64,000 nt of DNA from Clostridia bacterium (GCA_017407645.1 JAFQWE010000018.1:1-64000); one strand, 5' to 3'. Positions 14,946-23,733 are shown, counted from the stretch's first letter. Notes: a model not told the origin generated them from the letters alone. Translations and numbers: made by a program.

Positions 14946-17741
14946 TTAAGCGCGTGCTTTTTTCTTAAGAAGAACAAATGCAGCAGATACTGCGCTAACA
15001 AGCATTACAACAGCAGGAACAACAATGTTTCTTGCGTCACCGGTTGTTGCACCGCCCTTACCTGAAAGGGAGGTAAGAGAAATTACAGACCACTTTCTGC
15101 CGTTGGGGCAGTAGTTACCGGTAAGTCTGAGACCGAGCTTAGCGTTAGTGAAATCTGCGCCTGCTACGTCAACAGAGGTAGCCTCGCCACCAGCGGTAAG
15201 AGTCCACTTAAGTGCAACACCGCCAAGGCTTACGCTAACCTTACCATCCTTATAGGTAAGCTCATACTCGCCGTTAGGAAGAACAAGCAGGTCAGAAGAT
15301 GCAAGTTCTTCACCCTTATAAAGAATGTATGCGGTATAGGTATTATCCTTAGCATTATTGTCGGGAGAGTCATTTTTAATGCGGAGCTCAAGGTTTGCAA
15401 GCTCGTTGCCGAAGTATGCAGAACACCACTCACCGTAGTAGTTGTTGTAGCCGTTCTTCATAGCAAGAGTACCCTTGAACTTGAAGCCGCCTGACATATC
15501 GTAGTTCTTGGTAGTCCAGATAGTCTTGGTGCCGTTACCGGTTTCGATAAGGAAGTCACCGTTTGCAGTGAACTTGCCTTCGCTGTCAAGCCAATCAGCC
15601 TCTTCGAACTTTTCAGGTGCCCATGTGGTGAGGGTTTCGCCTCTTACGATTTCTTCCTCATCGTTGCCGTCGCCGCTTTCAGCAGGAAGTGGAGCAAGGT
15701 TTACACTCTTCCACTCACGGCCGTTTTCAGGACCGTAGTTATCAGTAAGTCTGAGACCAATCTTAGCATCGCCCAAATATGCAGTTACGGGAACTTCTTT
15801 TGCAACGGTAGTATCAGCAAGAGTCCAATCGAGTTTTACCTCTTTAAGAGCAACTGAAATTTTGCCGTTCTTGTAAGTAACCTCGTACTCACCGTTGGGA
15901 GTTTTATCAAGGTCATAGGTTGCAAGCTCTACACCGTTGTAAAGAAGAATTGCGGTATAGGTATCATCCTTTACAGTGCTGAGTCTTGAACCGTCATTCT
16001 TAATTCTAAGTTCAACGTTAAGGTCAGCATTGCCGAAGTATGCAGAACACCACTCACCGTAGTAGTTATTGTGACCGTTCTTCATTGTAAGAGTGCCCTT
16101 GAACTTAAAGCCTGAAGAAAGGTCATAATTCTTGATGGTCCAAATATCTTTGTGAACACTTTCAGACTGACCATACAATACGAATCTGCCATCTCTGAAT
16201 GCAGAGGTATCACCGGTCCAATCGGTATCTACAAAGCTTTCGGGTGCCCATGCTTCAGTAAGAGCTTCGCCCTTGGGAAGTGTAGACTCGCCGCCTTCGA
16301 CTACACGAACGTCACCGCACTTGTTGCAGGTTGCGTCGTTATCGTCGTCGTATTCGTGAGCTGTGCAGGTAGCACCAACAAGCTTAATGTTCTTGTAGTA
16401 AGCAGGTGAATTGTATGCTCTGTTAGAGATAAGAACAAGTTCTGCATCAGAAACATCAACGGTATCTGCAGTATCAACGAATGAAACTGAGCCCTGATCT
16501 GCACCGCTGAGAGTCAATGAGTAGGTTACAGTCTTAGTAGCGGGATCATAGTTCAAAGTGAACACAGAGCTGCCGAGACAGTAGTTACTGATGTAATACT
16601 CAAGGTTAGAGGCTGCTGTTTCTCTTGTCCAAAAAGGATGAGTTTCATCATAAATAGCATCACTGGTTGCAACAACAGTGCCGTCAACAGCAATCTTCAA
16701 AACCATAGCATCCATAGTATCAACGGGAGTGAGGTATGCAGTGATATTGCCGATTCTTGCACCAAAGTAGATCAAGCCGGGGTTGTTACCAACATTCTTT
16801 GTTGTGGTGCCGTATACGGTGTAGTTGAAGGTGAAGCCTTCGGTAAGAATAAAGTTATCCTTATAGGTTGCGGTCATATTTGCCTTAACGTTGTCTGCCT
16901 GAAGGTCGATGCCGCCGGATGTATTGTTAATACCTGACTCGCTGTGTGAGAACTTCCACTTTTTAGCAACTGCAGGAGTAGTTGAGTTGCATACAAGACC
17001 TGTACCGTACAACACTGTGGGAGGTGCAGGAGGAGTGGGAGCTGCAGCACCGGTCAGCTTAACTGACTTGTAGGTTGCAAAGCTTCTCTTGTTATTGTTG
17101 TGATAAAGTGCAATTTCTGCAGATTCTACGTCAACAAGCTCGGCCTCATCGGTGTAAACAACAGAGAACACCTCTGTGTTGGTGTGGAAGCCTTTGTAAG
17201 TAACAGTTTGGGCAGTTACGTCATAGGCAACGGTATACTTGATGCCGTCAATAGCAGGCTCTGTGCCGTTTACCCAGTTACGAATGTCTATACCGGCAGA
17301 TGCATTAACAAGAGCGTTGCCGGTTGCTTTAACTGCGCCGTCAACAAGGATAACGGGCTTAATAAAGCTGTCCATAGCAACGGTAACGTTACCGATCTTA
17401 ACACCGTTAAAATAAGTGCCCTCAGCAATAGTGAGGTTATTAACCTTACTCTTTGCGGAATACTCAAAAGTGAATCCGTTGGTGAGGTCATACTTATCCT
17501 TATACTTTACGGTTGCATAAGTTGTGTCGTTTACAGTTGACAACTTTACACCTGTTTCACCAAATTCAGGTGTGTTGTTTACCGCAGTCCAATCAGTGTT
17601 AACAAAACTTGCTCCGTCAAAAGAGAAAGCTTCGTCAGTGAGAGGAGCGGTGTCTGTACCGATTGCGTAGATTGCGCCGGCGCTAATCATAGTAACGACG
17701 AGAGCAATAACACAAACGATGCTTAATACGCGCTTTTTCAT
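14946..17741 (-). CDS. Large sortase-anchored surface protein, paralogue 1 (four repeat units)
   Basis: 931 residues; the ATG at 17741 has AAAGGGG upstream and starts the same signal peptide as the paralogue (MKKRVLSIVCVIALVV...), so the 56-codon longer frame is not used. Units: 35-231, 243-455 (both with YKD.(Y/F).LT.GFTF and IGN), Cys/His linker 456-480 (C459, H462, C472, C475), then 491-685 and 701-892 (each with GEWCSAYFG and PNGEYE.TYK.GK). Residues 898-902 are TTGD-containing sorting signal, then a helix and KKKARA. Compared with the neighbour it has one extra N-terminal unit. Proposed wall-anchored adhesin or glycan binder; function not recognised. Confidence 0.8.
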   Translation of the reverse strand: MKKRVLSIVCVIALVVTMISAGAIYAIGTDTAPLTDEAFSFDGASFVNTDWTAVNNTPEFGETGVKLSTVNDTTYATVKYKDKYDLTNGFTFEYSAKSKVNNLTIAEGTYFNGVKIGNVTVAMDSFIKPVILVDGAVKATGNALVNASAGIDIRNWVNGTEPAIDGIKYTVAYDVTAQTVTYKGFHTNTEVFSVVYTDEAELVDVESAEIALYHNNNKRSFATYKSVKLTGAAAPTPPAPPTVLYGTGLVCNSTTPAVAKKWKFSHSESGINNTSGGIDLQADNVKANMTATYKDNFILTEGFTFNYTVYGTTTKNVGNNPGLIYFGARIGNITAYLTPVDTMDAMVLKIAVDGTVVATSDAIYDETHPFWTRETAASNLEYYISNYCLGSSVFTLNYDPATKTVTYSLTLSGADQGSVSFVDTADTVDVSDAELVLISNRAYNSPAYYKNIKLVGATCTAHEYDDDNDATCNKCGDVRVVEGGESTLPKGEALTEAWAPESFVDTDWTGDTSAFRDGRFVLYGQSESVHKDIWTIKNYDLSSGFKFKGTLTMKNGHNNYYGEWCSAYFGNADLNVELRIKNDGSRLSTVKDDTYTAILLYNGVELATYDLDKTPNGEYEVTYKNGKISVALKEVKLDWTLADTTVAKEVPVTAYLGDAKIGLRLTDNYGPENGREWKSVNLAPLPAESGDGNDEEEIVRGETLTTWAPEKFEEADWLDSEGKFTANGDFLIETGNGTKTIWTTKNYDMSGGFKFKGTLAMKNGYNNYYGEWCSAYFGNELANLELRIKNDSPDNNAKDNTYTAYILYKGEELASSDLLVLPNGEYELTYKDGKVSVSLGGVALKWTLTAGGEATSVDVAGADFTNAKLGLRLTGNYCPNGRKWSVISLTSLSGKGGATTGDARNIVVPAVVMLVSAVSAAFVLLKKKARA

Positions 17742-17793
17742 TAAAATACCCCTTTCGGTTTTATCGGTGATTAGCCGACTTTTATACATAATT

Positions 17794-17822
17794 ATATTAC
17801 CATTCAAAGCAACTTTTGTCAA
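17794..17822 (-). promoter_or_regulatory. Promoter of wall-protein paralogue 1
   Basis: TTGACA (17822-17817) and TAATAT (17799-17794), 17-bp spacing, minus strand, about 50 nt before the start codon. The rest of 17823-18047 is AT-rich with a small AAGCTG-T6-CAGCTT stem-loop near 17909-17927 and no gene I can support. Confidence 0.75.
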
Positions 17823-18047
17823 CAAATTTATGCCTATTTTTGTCATATGTTTTGCACAAATTAAAGTGCTTTTTCTATTGCAACTTGCACAAACAACTAT
17901 TCTACACAAGCTGTTTTTTCAGCTTACAAGTAATTAAAGAAGGATATATGGGATTTTTTGGATGATTTTTTTGCATAAATGTTTGAAAAACTTAGTTCCA
18001 TAAAAGAAACGTATCCCAATTAGACTTTATTTTACAAAGAATGGCTA

Positions 18048-18076
18048 TTGACTAAACCAAAAAAAGCAGTTACAAT
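18048..18076 (+). promoter_or_regulatory. Promoter of the DUF1292 gene
   Basis: TTGACT (18048-18053) and TACAAT (18071-18076) with 17-bp spacing, ending about 20 nt before GGAGG of the gene at 18109. Confidence 0.7.
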
Positions 18077-18108
18077 ATTATATACAGAATTATTTGGAGG
18101 ATAATACT

Positions 18109-18435
18109 ATGGATGACAGAATTTCAAGCATCAATGAACAGGGCGAATACGACCCTTATATCCTGTCCTTAACCGACGAGGACGGCAAAGAATATAAATT
18201 CGAAGTGTTGGACGACATCGACTATAACGACGGCAGATATATGGCTATGCAGCCAGTCTTTGAAAAGGGCGAAGAAATGCTTGCCGACAGTGGTGACCTT
18301 GTTATACTTAAGATTGTTGACGACGGCAACGGTGACGAGGCTTTGATTGAAATTGAAGACGATGACGAATACGAAGACGTCGTATCTGTTTTTGCCGACC
18401 GTTTGCAAGACTTCTTCGAAATTGACGATCAGTAA
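18109..18435 (+). CDS. DUF1292 family protein
   Basis: 108 residues, strongly acidic, starting at the ATG that follows GGAGG at 18094-18100. The pattern ILSLTDEDGKEYKFEVLDDIDYNDGRYMAMQP...LVILKI...EIEDDDEYEDVVSVFADRL matches the YrzB/DUF1292 family of Clostridia and Bacilli. No biochemical role is known. It is usually near alaS/mreB-type genes, but here it stands alone just before the 6S RNA. Confidence 0.85.
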   Translation: MDDRISSINEQGEYDPYILSLTDEDGKEYKFEVLDDIDYNDGRYMAMQPVFEKGEEMLADSGDLVILKIVDDGNGDEALIEIEDDDEYEDVVSVFADRLQDFFEIDDQ

Positions 18436-18437
18436 TA

Positions 18438-18645
18438 TTCAGCCTGCCCTGTGCGAATAAATCACTCTTTATAACCCTACAACCTTTTTTAAGGGAGCCA
18501 GCCTCCGACGGCAGGTTTGCAGACCTCCCGTCCAGGCGTTTTTCGACCTGACACGGAAGAAGGGAGCGCGAAACCGTTGGGATGGCACCCACCTGCTCTA
18601 ACTTGCAGGTTATCAACGGGTGACACGGCAGGGCGGGTGTCTTTC
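18438..18645 (+). ncRNA. ssrS: Probable 6S RNA
   Basis: The ends pair (CCTGCCCTG at 18443-18451 with CAGGGCGGG at 18629-18637), enclosing a long, internally complementary GC-rich sequence. The 3' half has GGCACCCACCTG...GCAGGTTATCAACGG, the conserved 6S arrangement (CACCCACCU stem, then AGGUU and a purine-rich strand before the closing stem). 6S RNA mimics an open promoter and sequesters sigma-A RNA polymerase in stationary phase. No long sense ORF fits here. Exact ends are approximate, and the identification is by remembered consensus, not by covariance search. Confidence 0.7.
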
Positions 18646-18666
18646 TTCGATAAATTGCGTCTGTTT

Positions 18667-18691
18667 GAGCGTGCGTTTGCGCGCTCTTTTT
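18667..18691 (+). terminator. Terminator of the 6S RNA
   Basis: GAGCGTGC-GTTT-GCGCGCTC stem followed by TTTTTATTT, about 30 nt after the closing stem of the 6S RNA and before the transporter genes. Confidence 0.85.
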
Positions 18692-18740
18692 ATTTATGAA
18701 TTTTTGCATGGGTTCGTGGCAAAATATTTTTGGTGATAAT

Positions 18741-19094
18741 GTGAAAGAAAAGCTGAAAAATATTGGCGGTGGCGTAATAATCGGCGTTGTCAACGGACTT
18801 TTAGGTGCAGGCGGCGGTATGTTGGCGGTGCCGCTTCTTAAAAAATCAGGACTTGAACAAAAAGAGGCTCACGCTACATCCATTGCAGTAATTTTACCTT
18901 TGTCGGTTATAAGTGCAGCTACCTATCTGCTAAATGGTAGTGTAACTTTAAGTGACTCTATTCCCTATCTTTTACCGGGTGCAATAGGTGCGGTTATAGG
19001 TGCTGTTTTGCTTGGCAAAATCTCTGACAAATGGCTTCGCAGAGTGTTTGGCGTCTTTATGATTTGGGCAGGCATCCGCCTGTTAATGCGATGA
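18741..19094 (+). CDS. TSUP (TauE/SafE) family transporter, first half-size subunit
   Basis: 117 residues from GTG at 18741, chosen because GGTGAT lies 7 nt upstream; ATGs at 18696 and 18708 lie too close to the 6S terminator and lack an RBS. It has GGGVIIGVVNGLLGAGGGMLAVPLL, the glycine-rich TSUP (formerly DUF81) repeat, and three to four membrane helices. Full-length TSUP proteins carry two such halves; here each half is a gene and the second overlaps by 4 bp, suggesting a heterodimer. Substrates in the family are sulfite, sulfonates and other small anions. Confidence 0.8.
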   Translation: MKEKLKNIGGGVIIGVVNGLLGAGGGMLAVPLLKKSGLEQKEAHATSIAVILPLSVISAATYLLNGSVTLSDSIPYLLPGAIGAVIGAVLLGKISDKWLRRVFGVFMIWAGIRLLMR

Positions 19095-19447
19095 TTATCA
19101 GGTTTATTGCCGCTTTGCTTTCGGGAATTGCAGGTGCTCTTGGAATCGGCGGCGGCGGAATCTTGATAATCTACCTTGCAGCAATTTGTAATATGAATCA
19201 GTTACAAGCCCAAGGGATAAATTTGCTGTTTTTCTTGCCTTGCGGTATTATCGCGTTGATAATGCACACCTTTTCTCACAGAATTAAATGGAAAAGTGTG
19301 ATTTGGTTTGTTTTAGGCGGTGTGCCGGGTGCATTGTTGGGAGTATGGTGCGCGGGCTTCATCGGTACCCAGTGGTTAGGCAAAATTTTTGCCCTGTTGT
19401 TATTGTTTTTAGGGTTAAAGAGTATATTTGCAAAAAACCAAACCTGA
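19091..19447 (+). CDS. TSUP (TauE/SafE) family transporter, second half-size subunit
   Basis: 118 residues, ATG overlapping the previous stop (ATGA). It repeats the family signature as LLSGIAGALGIGGGGILIIYLA, with four predicted membrane helices and the C-terminal motif LGKIFALLLLFLGLKSIF. Together the two products add up to one normal TSUP carrier. The substrate cannot be deduced; no sulfur-metabolism gene lies nearby. Confidence 0.85.
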   Translation: MIIRFIAALLSGIAGALGIGGGGILIIYLAAICNMNQLQAQGINLLFFLPCGIIALIMHTFSHRIKWKSVIWFVLGGVPGALLGVWCAGFIGTQWLGKIFALLLLFLGLKSIFAKNQT

Positions 19448-19463
19448 AATCAGGTTTGGTTTT
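19434..19463. terminator. Bidirectional terminator between TSUP genes and cca
   Basis: AAAACCAAACCTG and its complement around AAAT, with A-run and T-run flanks; it overlaps the ends of both convergent genes. Confidence 0.85.
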
Positions 19464-20631
19464 TAATATAGTTTAACAATTGATATTTTTCGTTTTTTAC
19501 CTTACCTTCGGCAACGGCTGTAAATAGGGTTTGTAGCATATCTCCCACTTTTTTACCCTTTACGCCAAGTTCTATAAGGTCGGCGCCTGTCAGTGCAAGT
19601 TGGTGCAAATTGTAGCAAGCATTTCGGGATTTTAAATCATCAACTGTTTGCAGTGTTGCAGAAATGTCTTTGCCGCATGCTTTAGCCGTCTGCAAATAGA
19701 GATTAAATTCTTTCTCACCCAACTGACCTATTAAAAGTGCCGTTTGGGTTGGAGAGGTTGGGGGTAACTGTATGATATCGCAACAGTTTTCGGCAGATTT
19801 TATCTGCTTGTTTGAGGGTTTCAAAGCTTGCATTGCAGATTTTAATTTTGTTGTATTGCTATAGAGAGCAAACAACGCAGCCATTCTGATTTCTGCCGAA
19901 AGGGGAAGTTTTTCTGCAATTTCAGCAAATTGCACCAGGTCTTCCCTGCTGATTGGTTGCAAAAAAGGCAAAATTACATCTGCGTAGTTTATTAGCACTG
20001 CTTTTGCTGAAACTCCGCACAGCAATTTAAACAGTTCTTCCCGTACTCGTTCTGCAGATATGTTTTTTAGCAAATAGGTCAGTTTAAATATTGCTTTTTC
20101 GGTATCGGGATGGATTTCGAAATTCAGCGTCGACGCAAAACGAAGAGCGCGCAAAATTCTTAATCCGTCTTCGTTAAAACGCTTTTCGGGATCGCCCACG
20201 CAACGAATAATTTTAGAACGAATGTCATTTTCGCCGCCATACAAGTCAACAAGATTGCCCTCTTTGTCCATTGCAATCGCGTTTACCGTAAAATCGCGAC
20301 GAGCTAAATCCTCCGATAATTTTGGAGTAAAAATTACGTTTTCGGGACGGCGATTGTCCTTATATTCTCCGTCAATTCTAAAGGTAGTGATTTCAATGGG
20401 TCCACCATCGGTCAAAAGGGTGATTGTGCCGTGTTTTAGTCCCGTTTCAATGATTTTGCATCCGTTAAAAACAGTTAGCATTTGCTCGGGTAACGCAGAG
20501 GTGGTCAGGTCATAATCGTGGGGCTCATTACCCATCAAAGTGTCGCGAACACATCCACCAACAAGATAACATTCATAGCCTGCGTGGTTTAAACTATTCA
20601 TTGCTTTTATAACATACTGCGGAATTTTCAT
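19450..20631 (-). CDS. cca: CCA-adding tRNA nucleotidyltransferase
   Basis: 393 residues from the ATG at 20631 (AAGGGAGG upstream). Class II nucleotidyltransferase motifs are visible: LVGGCVRDTLMGNEPHDYDLTTSA with the DxD metal ligands, RRDFTVNAIAMD, and RILRALRFASTLNF. It builds or repairs the 3' CCA end of tRNAs without a template. The C-terminal body matches the shorter Firmicutes enzyme and has no clear HD phosphohydrolase motif. Stands alone between two bidirectional terminators. Confidence 0.93.
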   Translation of the reverse strand: MKIPQYVIKAMNSLNHAGYECYLVGGCVRDTLMGNEPHDYDLTTSALPEQMLTVFNGCKIIETGLKHGTITLLTDGGPIEITTFRIDGEYKDNRRPENVIFTPKLSEDLARRDFTVNAIAMDKEGNLVDLYGGENDIRSKIIRCVGDPEKRFNEDGLRILRALRFASTLNFEIHPDTEKAIFKLTYLLKNISAERVREELFKLLCGVSAKAVLINYADVILPFLQPISREDLVQFAEIAEKLPLSAEIRMAALFALYSNTTKLKSAMQALKPSNKQIKSAENCCDIIQLPPTSPTQTALLIGQLGEKEFNLYLQTAKACGKDISATLQTVDDLKSRNACYNLHQLALTGADLIELGVKGKKVGDMLQTLFTAVAEGKVKNEKYQLLNYIKNQT

Positions 20632-20691
20632 TGCCCCACCTCCCTTTTGATATATAAAATATAACAAACAGGCATTTTTATGTCAAGATGC

Positions 20692-20725
20692 AAAAACACC
20701 TCTGTCAGTTGACAGAGGTGTTTTT
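20692..20725. terminator. Terminator at the end of the S10-spc-alpha cluster
   Basis: AAAAACACCTCTGTC (20692-20706) and its exact complement (20711-20725) around AGTT; on the minus strand it follows rplQ and ends in a U-run. No promoter for cca is evident inside it. Confidence 0.9.
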
Positions 20726-20734
20726 TTAGTTTAA

Positions 20735-21076
20735 TTACAGAAGCTCAATAATAGCCATCTCTGCAGCGTCACCACGGCGGGGGCCGATTTTGGTGATGCG
20801 AGTGTATCCACCGTTGCGGTCAGAATACTTGGGGGCAATTTCTTCAAAAAGCTTCTTAACAACGTCTTCCTTAGTTACAAAAGCCATAACCTGACGCTTT
20901 GAATTAAGGTCGTTGCTCTTTGCAATGGTAATATATTTCTCGGCAACAGCACGAACTTCCTTTGCTCTGGTAACGGTGGTCTCGATCTTTCCGTTTTCGA
21001 AAAGGAAAGTAACCAAACCGCGAAGCATAGCGATTCTATGATCGGTAGTTCTGCCGAGCTTTCTGGTACCTGGCAT
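20735..21076 (-). CDS. rplQ: 50S ribosomal protein L17
   Basis: 113 residues, the short bacterial form ([34 protein letters not shown], ending [23 protein letters not shown]). L17 lies at the peptide-exit side of the 50S subunit and bridges to the trigger factor area. Last gene of the cluster, 53 bp after rpoA, with AAGGAG 9 nt upstream. Confidence 0.97.
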   Translation of the reverse strand: MPGTRKLGRTTDHRIAMLRGLVTFLFENGKIETTVTRAKEVRAVAEKYITIAKSNDLNSKRQVMAFVTKEDVVKKLFEEIAPKYSDRNGGYTRITKIGPRRGDAAEMAIIELL

Positions 21077-21129
21077 CTGATTTCACTCCTTGATACTAAA
21101 GTACAGGACATTGTTGTCCTATCGTGGAC

Positions 21130-22074
21130 TTATTCGTCCTCTTCACTCAAACCGAAGCCGAGTGAGGCCAACTTGGCAACAACCTCTTCAAGAGATTTTC
21201 TGCCAAGGTTACGAACCTTCATCATTTCTTCTTCGGTCTTGCTAATAAGATCCTCAACTGTGTTGATTCCTGCACGCTTGAGGCAGTTGAAGCTACGAAC
21301 TGAAAGGTCAAGCTCTTCAATAGTCATTTCAAGAACCTTTTCCTTACCCTTGTCGTCCTTCTCAACCATAATCTCACCACTGTAAGCATCGCCGCTGAGA
21401 TCAACGAACAAATTAAGATGCTCGGTAACAACCTTTGCGGCAAGTGACACAGCCTCTTTGGCAGTGCAGGTGCCGTCGGTCCATACCTCAATGGTAAGGC
21501 GGTCAAGGTCAGTAACCTGACCAACGCGTGTATTATCAACTGTATAGTTTACTTTGAGAACAGGTGTGTAGATTGAGTCTACGGGGATAAGACCAACAAC
21601 GGTCTGTGCAGGCTTGTTGCGCTCTGCAGGAACATAGCCACGGCCTTTATCAAGCACAAGCTCCATATAAAGCTTGCCACCCTCAGCAACGGTTGCAATG
21701 TGAAGGTCGGGATTAAGAATCTCTACCTCTGCATCCTCTTTGATGGTAGCGCCTGTTACTTCACAGGGGCCTTCTGCCTCAATATAAACTGTCTTGGGAC
21801 CATCGGAATGAAGCTTCGCGTTAAGTCCCTTAATGTTCAGAACTATCTCGGTAACATCCTCTTTGACACCGGGGATGGTGGAGAACTCATGAACAATACC
21901 GTCAATCTTAACAGAGGTGCATGCTACACCGGGCAATGATGACAGAAGAACTCTGCGCAAGCTATTGCCAAGAGTAGTGCCGTAGCCTCTTTCAAGCGGT
22001 TCAATGACAAATTTGCCATAGTTGCTTTCAAGGCCTTCCTCTACTTCGATTCTGGGCTTCTCAATTTCGATCAT
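21130..22074 (-). CDS. rpoA: DNA-directed RNA polymerase alpha subunit
   Basis: 314 residues. The N-terminal dimerisation domain holds [28 protein letters not shown]; a linker near residue 235 leads to the C-terminal domain ([23 protein letters not shown]) that contacts UP-elements and activators. In its usual place between rpsD and rplQ, with AAGGAGG before the ATG. Confidence 0.98.
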   Translation of the reverse strand: MIEIEKPRIEVEEGLESNYGKFVIEPLERGYGTTLGNSLRRVLLSSLPGVACTSVKIDGIVHEFSTIPGVKEDVTEIVLNIKGLNAKLHSDGPKTVYIEAEGPCEVTGATIKEDAEVEILNPDLHIATVAEGGKLYMELVLDKGRGYVPAERNKPAQTVVGLIPVDSIYTPVLKVNYTVDNTRVGQVTDLDRLTIEVWTDGTCTAKEAVSLAAKVVTEHLNLFVDLSGDAYSGEIMVEKDDKGKEKVLEMTIEELDLSVRSFNCLKRAGINTVEDLISKTEEEMMKVRNLGRKSLEEVVAKLASLGFGLSEEDE

Positions 22075-22112
22075 TCAAAACCCTCCTTAAAAATTGTCAA
22101 CGGTTAACCCGA

Positions 22113-22739
22113 TTACTTAGAGTAGAACTCAACGATGAGCTGCTCTTCGATGGGAGCATCAATATCCTCGCGAGCGGGAAGATTGATAACCTTTGCTTCA
22201 AGAGTTTCCTTGTTTACATCAAGCCACTGGGGCACGGGACGTGCACTGTTAGCTTCAAGTACATCCTTAATTTTTACGCTATCACGGCTTGCGCTCTTAA
22301 GTGCAATAACGTCACCTGCTTTAAGAAGGATAGAAGGAACGTTTACCTTCTTACCGTTAAGGGTGAAGTGATTGTGAACAACAAGCTGTCTTGCTTCGGC
22401 ACGTGAATTTGCCCAGCCAAGACGATAAACGATGTTATCAAGACGGCTCTCAAGAATGCGGAGAAGGTTTTCACCTGTAACGCCAATCTTCTTTTCTGCC
22501 ATCTCAAAATAGTGATGGAACTGACCCTCCTGAACACCGTAATAACGGCGAGCCTTCTGCTTCGCACGAAGCTGGAGACCATATTCAGAGGTCTTCTTTC
22601 TGCCCTTACCGTGCTGACCGGGAACGAAGTTGCGGTCAACCATGGGGCACTTTTCTGAATAACATTTTGCGCCCTTGAGGAAAAGCTTTTCACCCTCGCG
22701 GCGACAAAGTTTGCATACCGGACCGGTATATCTAGCCAT
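22113..22739 (-). CDS. rpsD: 30S ribosomal protein S4
   Basis: 208 residues. The N-terminus carries four cysteines at residues 9, 12, 26 and 31 (CKLC...C....C), so this is the zinc-binding form of S4. The S4 RNA-binding domain follows ([29 protein letters not shown]). S4 nucleates 16S folding and in Bacillus represses its own mRNA; here it sits inside the alpha operon rather than as a separate gene. Confidence 0.97.
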   Translation of the reverse strand: MARYTGPVCKLCRREGEKLFLKGAKCYSEKCPMVDRNFVPGQHGKGRKKTSEYGLQLRAKQKARRYYGVQEGQFHHYFEMAEKKIGVTGENLLRILESRLDNIVYRLGWANSRAEARQLVVHNHFTLNGKKVNVPSILLKAGDVIALKSASRDSVKIKDVLEANSARPVPQWLDVNKETLEAKVINLPAREDIDAPIEEQLIVEFYSK

Positions 22740-22759
22740 TTATAAGCACCTCCAAATAA

Positions 22760-23155
22760 TTATACGCGGCGTCTCTTGGGGGGACGGCAGCCATTGTGAG
22801 GAATGGGGGTTACGTCTTTAATCATAGTAACCTCAAGACCTACGGTCTGAAGAGCACGGATAGCGGCCTCACGACCTGAACCGGGGCCCTTTACATAAAC
22901 CTCAACGCTCTTAAGTCCGTGCTCCATAGCTGCCTTTGCGGCAGTCTCTGCTGCAGACTGTGCTGCAAAAGGAGTAGACTTTCTTGAGCCTCTGAAACCA
23001 AGTTCACCGGCTGATGCCCATGAAAGAGCATTGCCCTGTACATCAGTGATGGTAACAATGGTGTTGTTGAAGGTAGACTGAATATGGACTGCGCCTTTTT
23101 CGATGTTTTTCTTCTCGCGGCGACGGCGAGAAACTGTACCTTTTTTAGTAGCCAT
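22760..23155 (-). CDS. rpsK: 30S ribosomal protein S11
   Basis: 131 residues; [18 protein letters not shown] and the C-terminal [18 protein letters not shown] are diagnostic. S11 forms part of the platform near the Shine-Dalgarno helix. 20 bp separate it from rpsD; AGGAGG precedes the start. Confidence 0.97.
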   Translation of the reverse strand: MATKKGTVSRRRREKKNIEKGAVHIQSTFNNTIVTITDVQGNALSWASAGELGFRGSRKSTPFAAQSAAETAAKAAMEHGLKSVEVYVKGPGSGREAAIRALQTVGLEVTMIKDVTPIPHNGCRPPKRRRV

Positions 23156-23173
23156 AACTATCTTCCTCCTATC

Positions 23174-23542
23174 TTACTTTTTCTTGTTGGCAATGGTCTT
23201 CTTGGGACCCTTACGGGTGCGGGCGTTAGTCTTAGAACGCTGACCGCGTACAGGAAGATTCTTGCGGTGACGAAGGCCACGATAGCAGCCAATCTCAACA
23301 AGGCGCTTAATATCGAATGCTACTGCACGACGAAGGTCACCTTCGATTTGCAAATTCTTTTCGATATAATCACGCAATTTGGAAATATCATCCTCGGTAA
23401 GATCCTTAACTCTGGTATCGGGGTTTACACCGGTAGCAGTAAGGATATCGCAGGATGTTTTGCGGCCAATGCCGTAAATATAAGTCAATCCAATTTCGAC
23501 CCGCTTTTCTCTGGGCAGGTCAACACCAGCAATACGTGCCAT
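23174..23542 (-). CDS. rpsM: 30S ribosomal protein S13
   Basis: 122 residues, starting [25 protein letters not shown] and ending with the basic tail [23 protein letters not shown] that reaches the P-site tRNA. S13 forms inter-subunit bridges in the head of the 30S. GGAGG lies 12 nt before the ATG, a slightly long spacing. Confidence 0.97.
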   Translation of the reverse strand: MARIAGVDLPREKRVEIGLTYIYGIGRKTSCDILTATGVNPDTRVKDLTEDDISKLRDYIEKNLQIEGDLRRAVAFDIKRLVEIGCYRGLRHRKNLPVRGQRSKTNARTRKGPKKTIANKKK

Positions 23543-23576
23543 GTGTTTATTGCACCTCCATTAAAATCTGACAGGT

Positions 23577-23690
23577 TTAACCCTGACGCTGCTTGTGCTT
23601 GGGATTCTCGCAAATAACCATAATACGGCCCTTGCGCTTGATTACCTTGCACTTATCGCAAATCTTTTTGACAGAAGGTCTGACTTTCAT
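23577..23690 (-). CDS. rpmJ: 50S ribosomal protein L36
   Basis: 37 residues ([20 protein letters not shown]..., ending NPKHKQRQG). The three cysteines and histidine of the C+ zinc-ribbon form are present (C11, C14, C27, H32). It lies in the normal position between infA and rpsM, with AGGAGG 8 nt before the ATG. Too short for length-filtered gene finding but unambiguous. Confidence 0.97.
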   Translation of the reverse strand: MKVRPSVKKICDKCKVIKRKGRIMVICENPKHKQRQG

Positions 23691-23733
23691 TGTAAATACC
23701 TCCTAAATTAAATCATGCTTTTACTTAATTATC

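Noticed and set aside
18308..18793. A 161-codon minus-strand frame across the 6S RNA region
   Set aside because: The region has RNA-like self-complementarity and the peptide is low-complexity basic; no RBS.
23084..23617. A 177-codon plus-strand frame over rpsK-rpsM
   Set aside because: Antisense shadow of two ribosomal protein genes.
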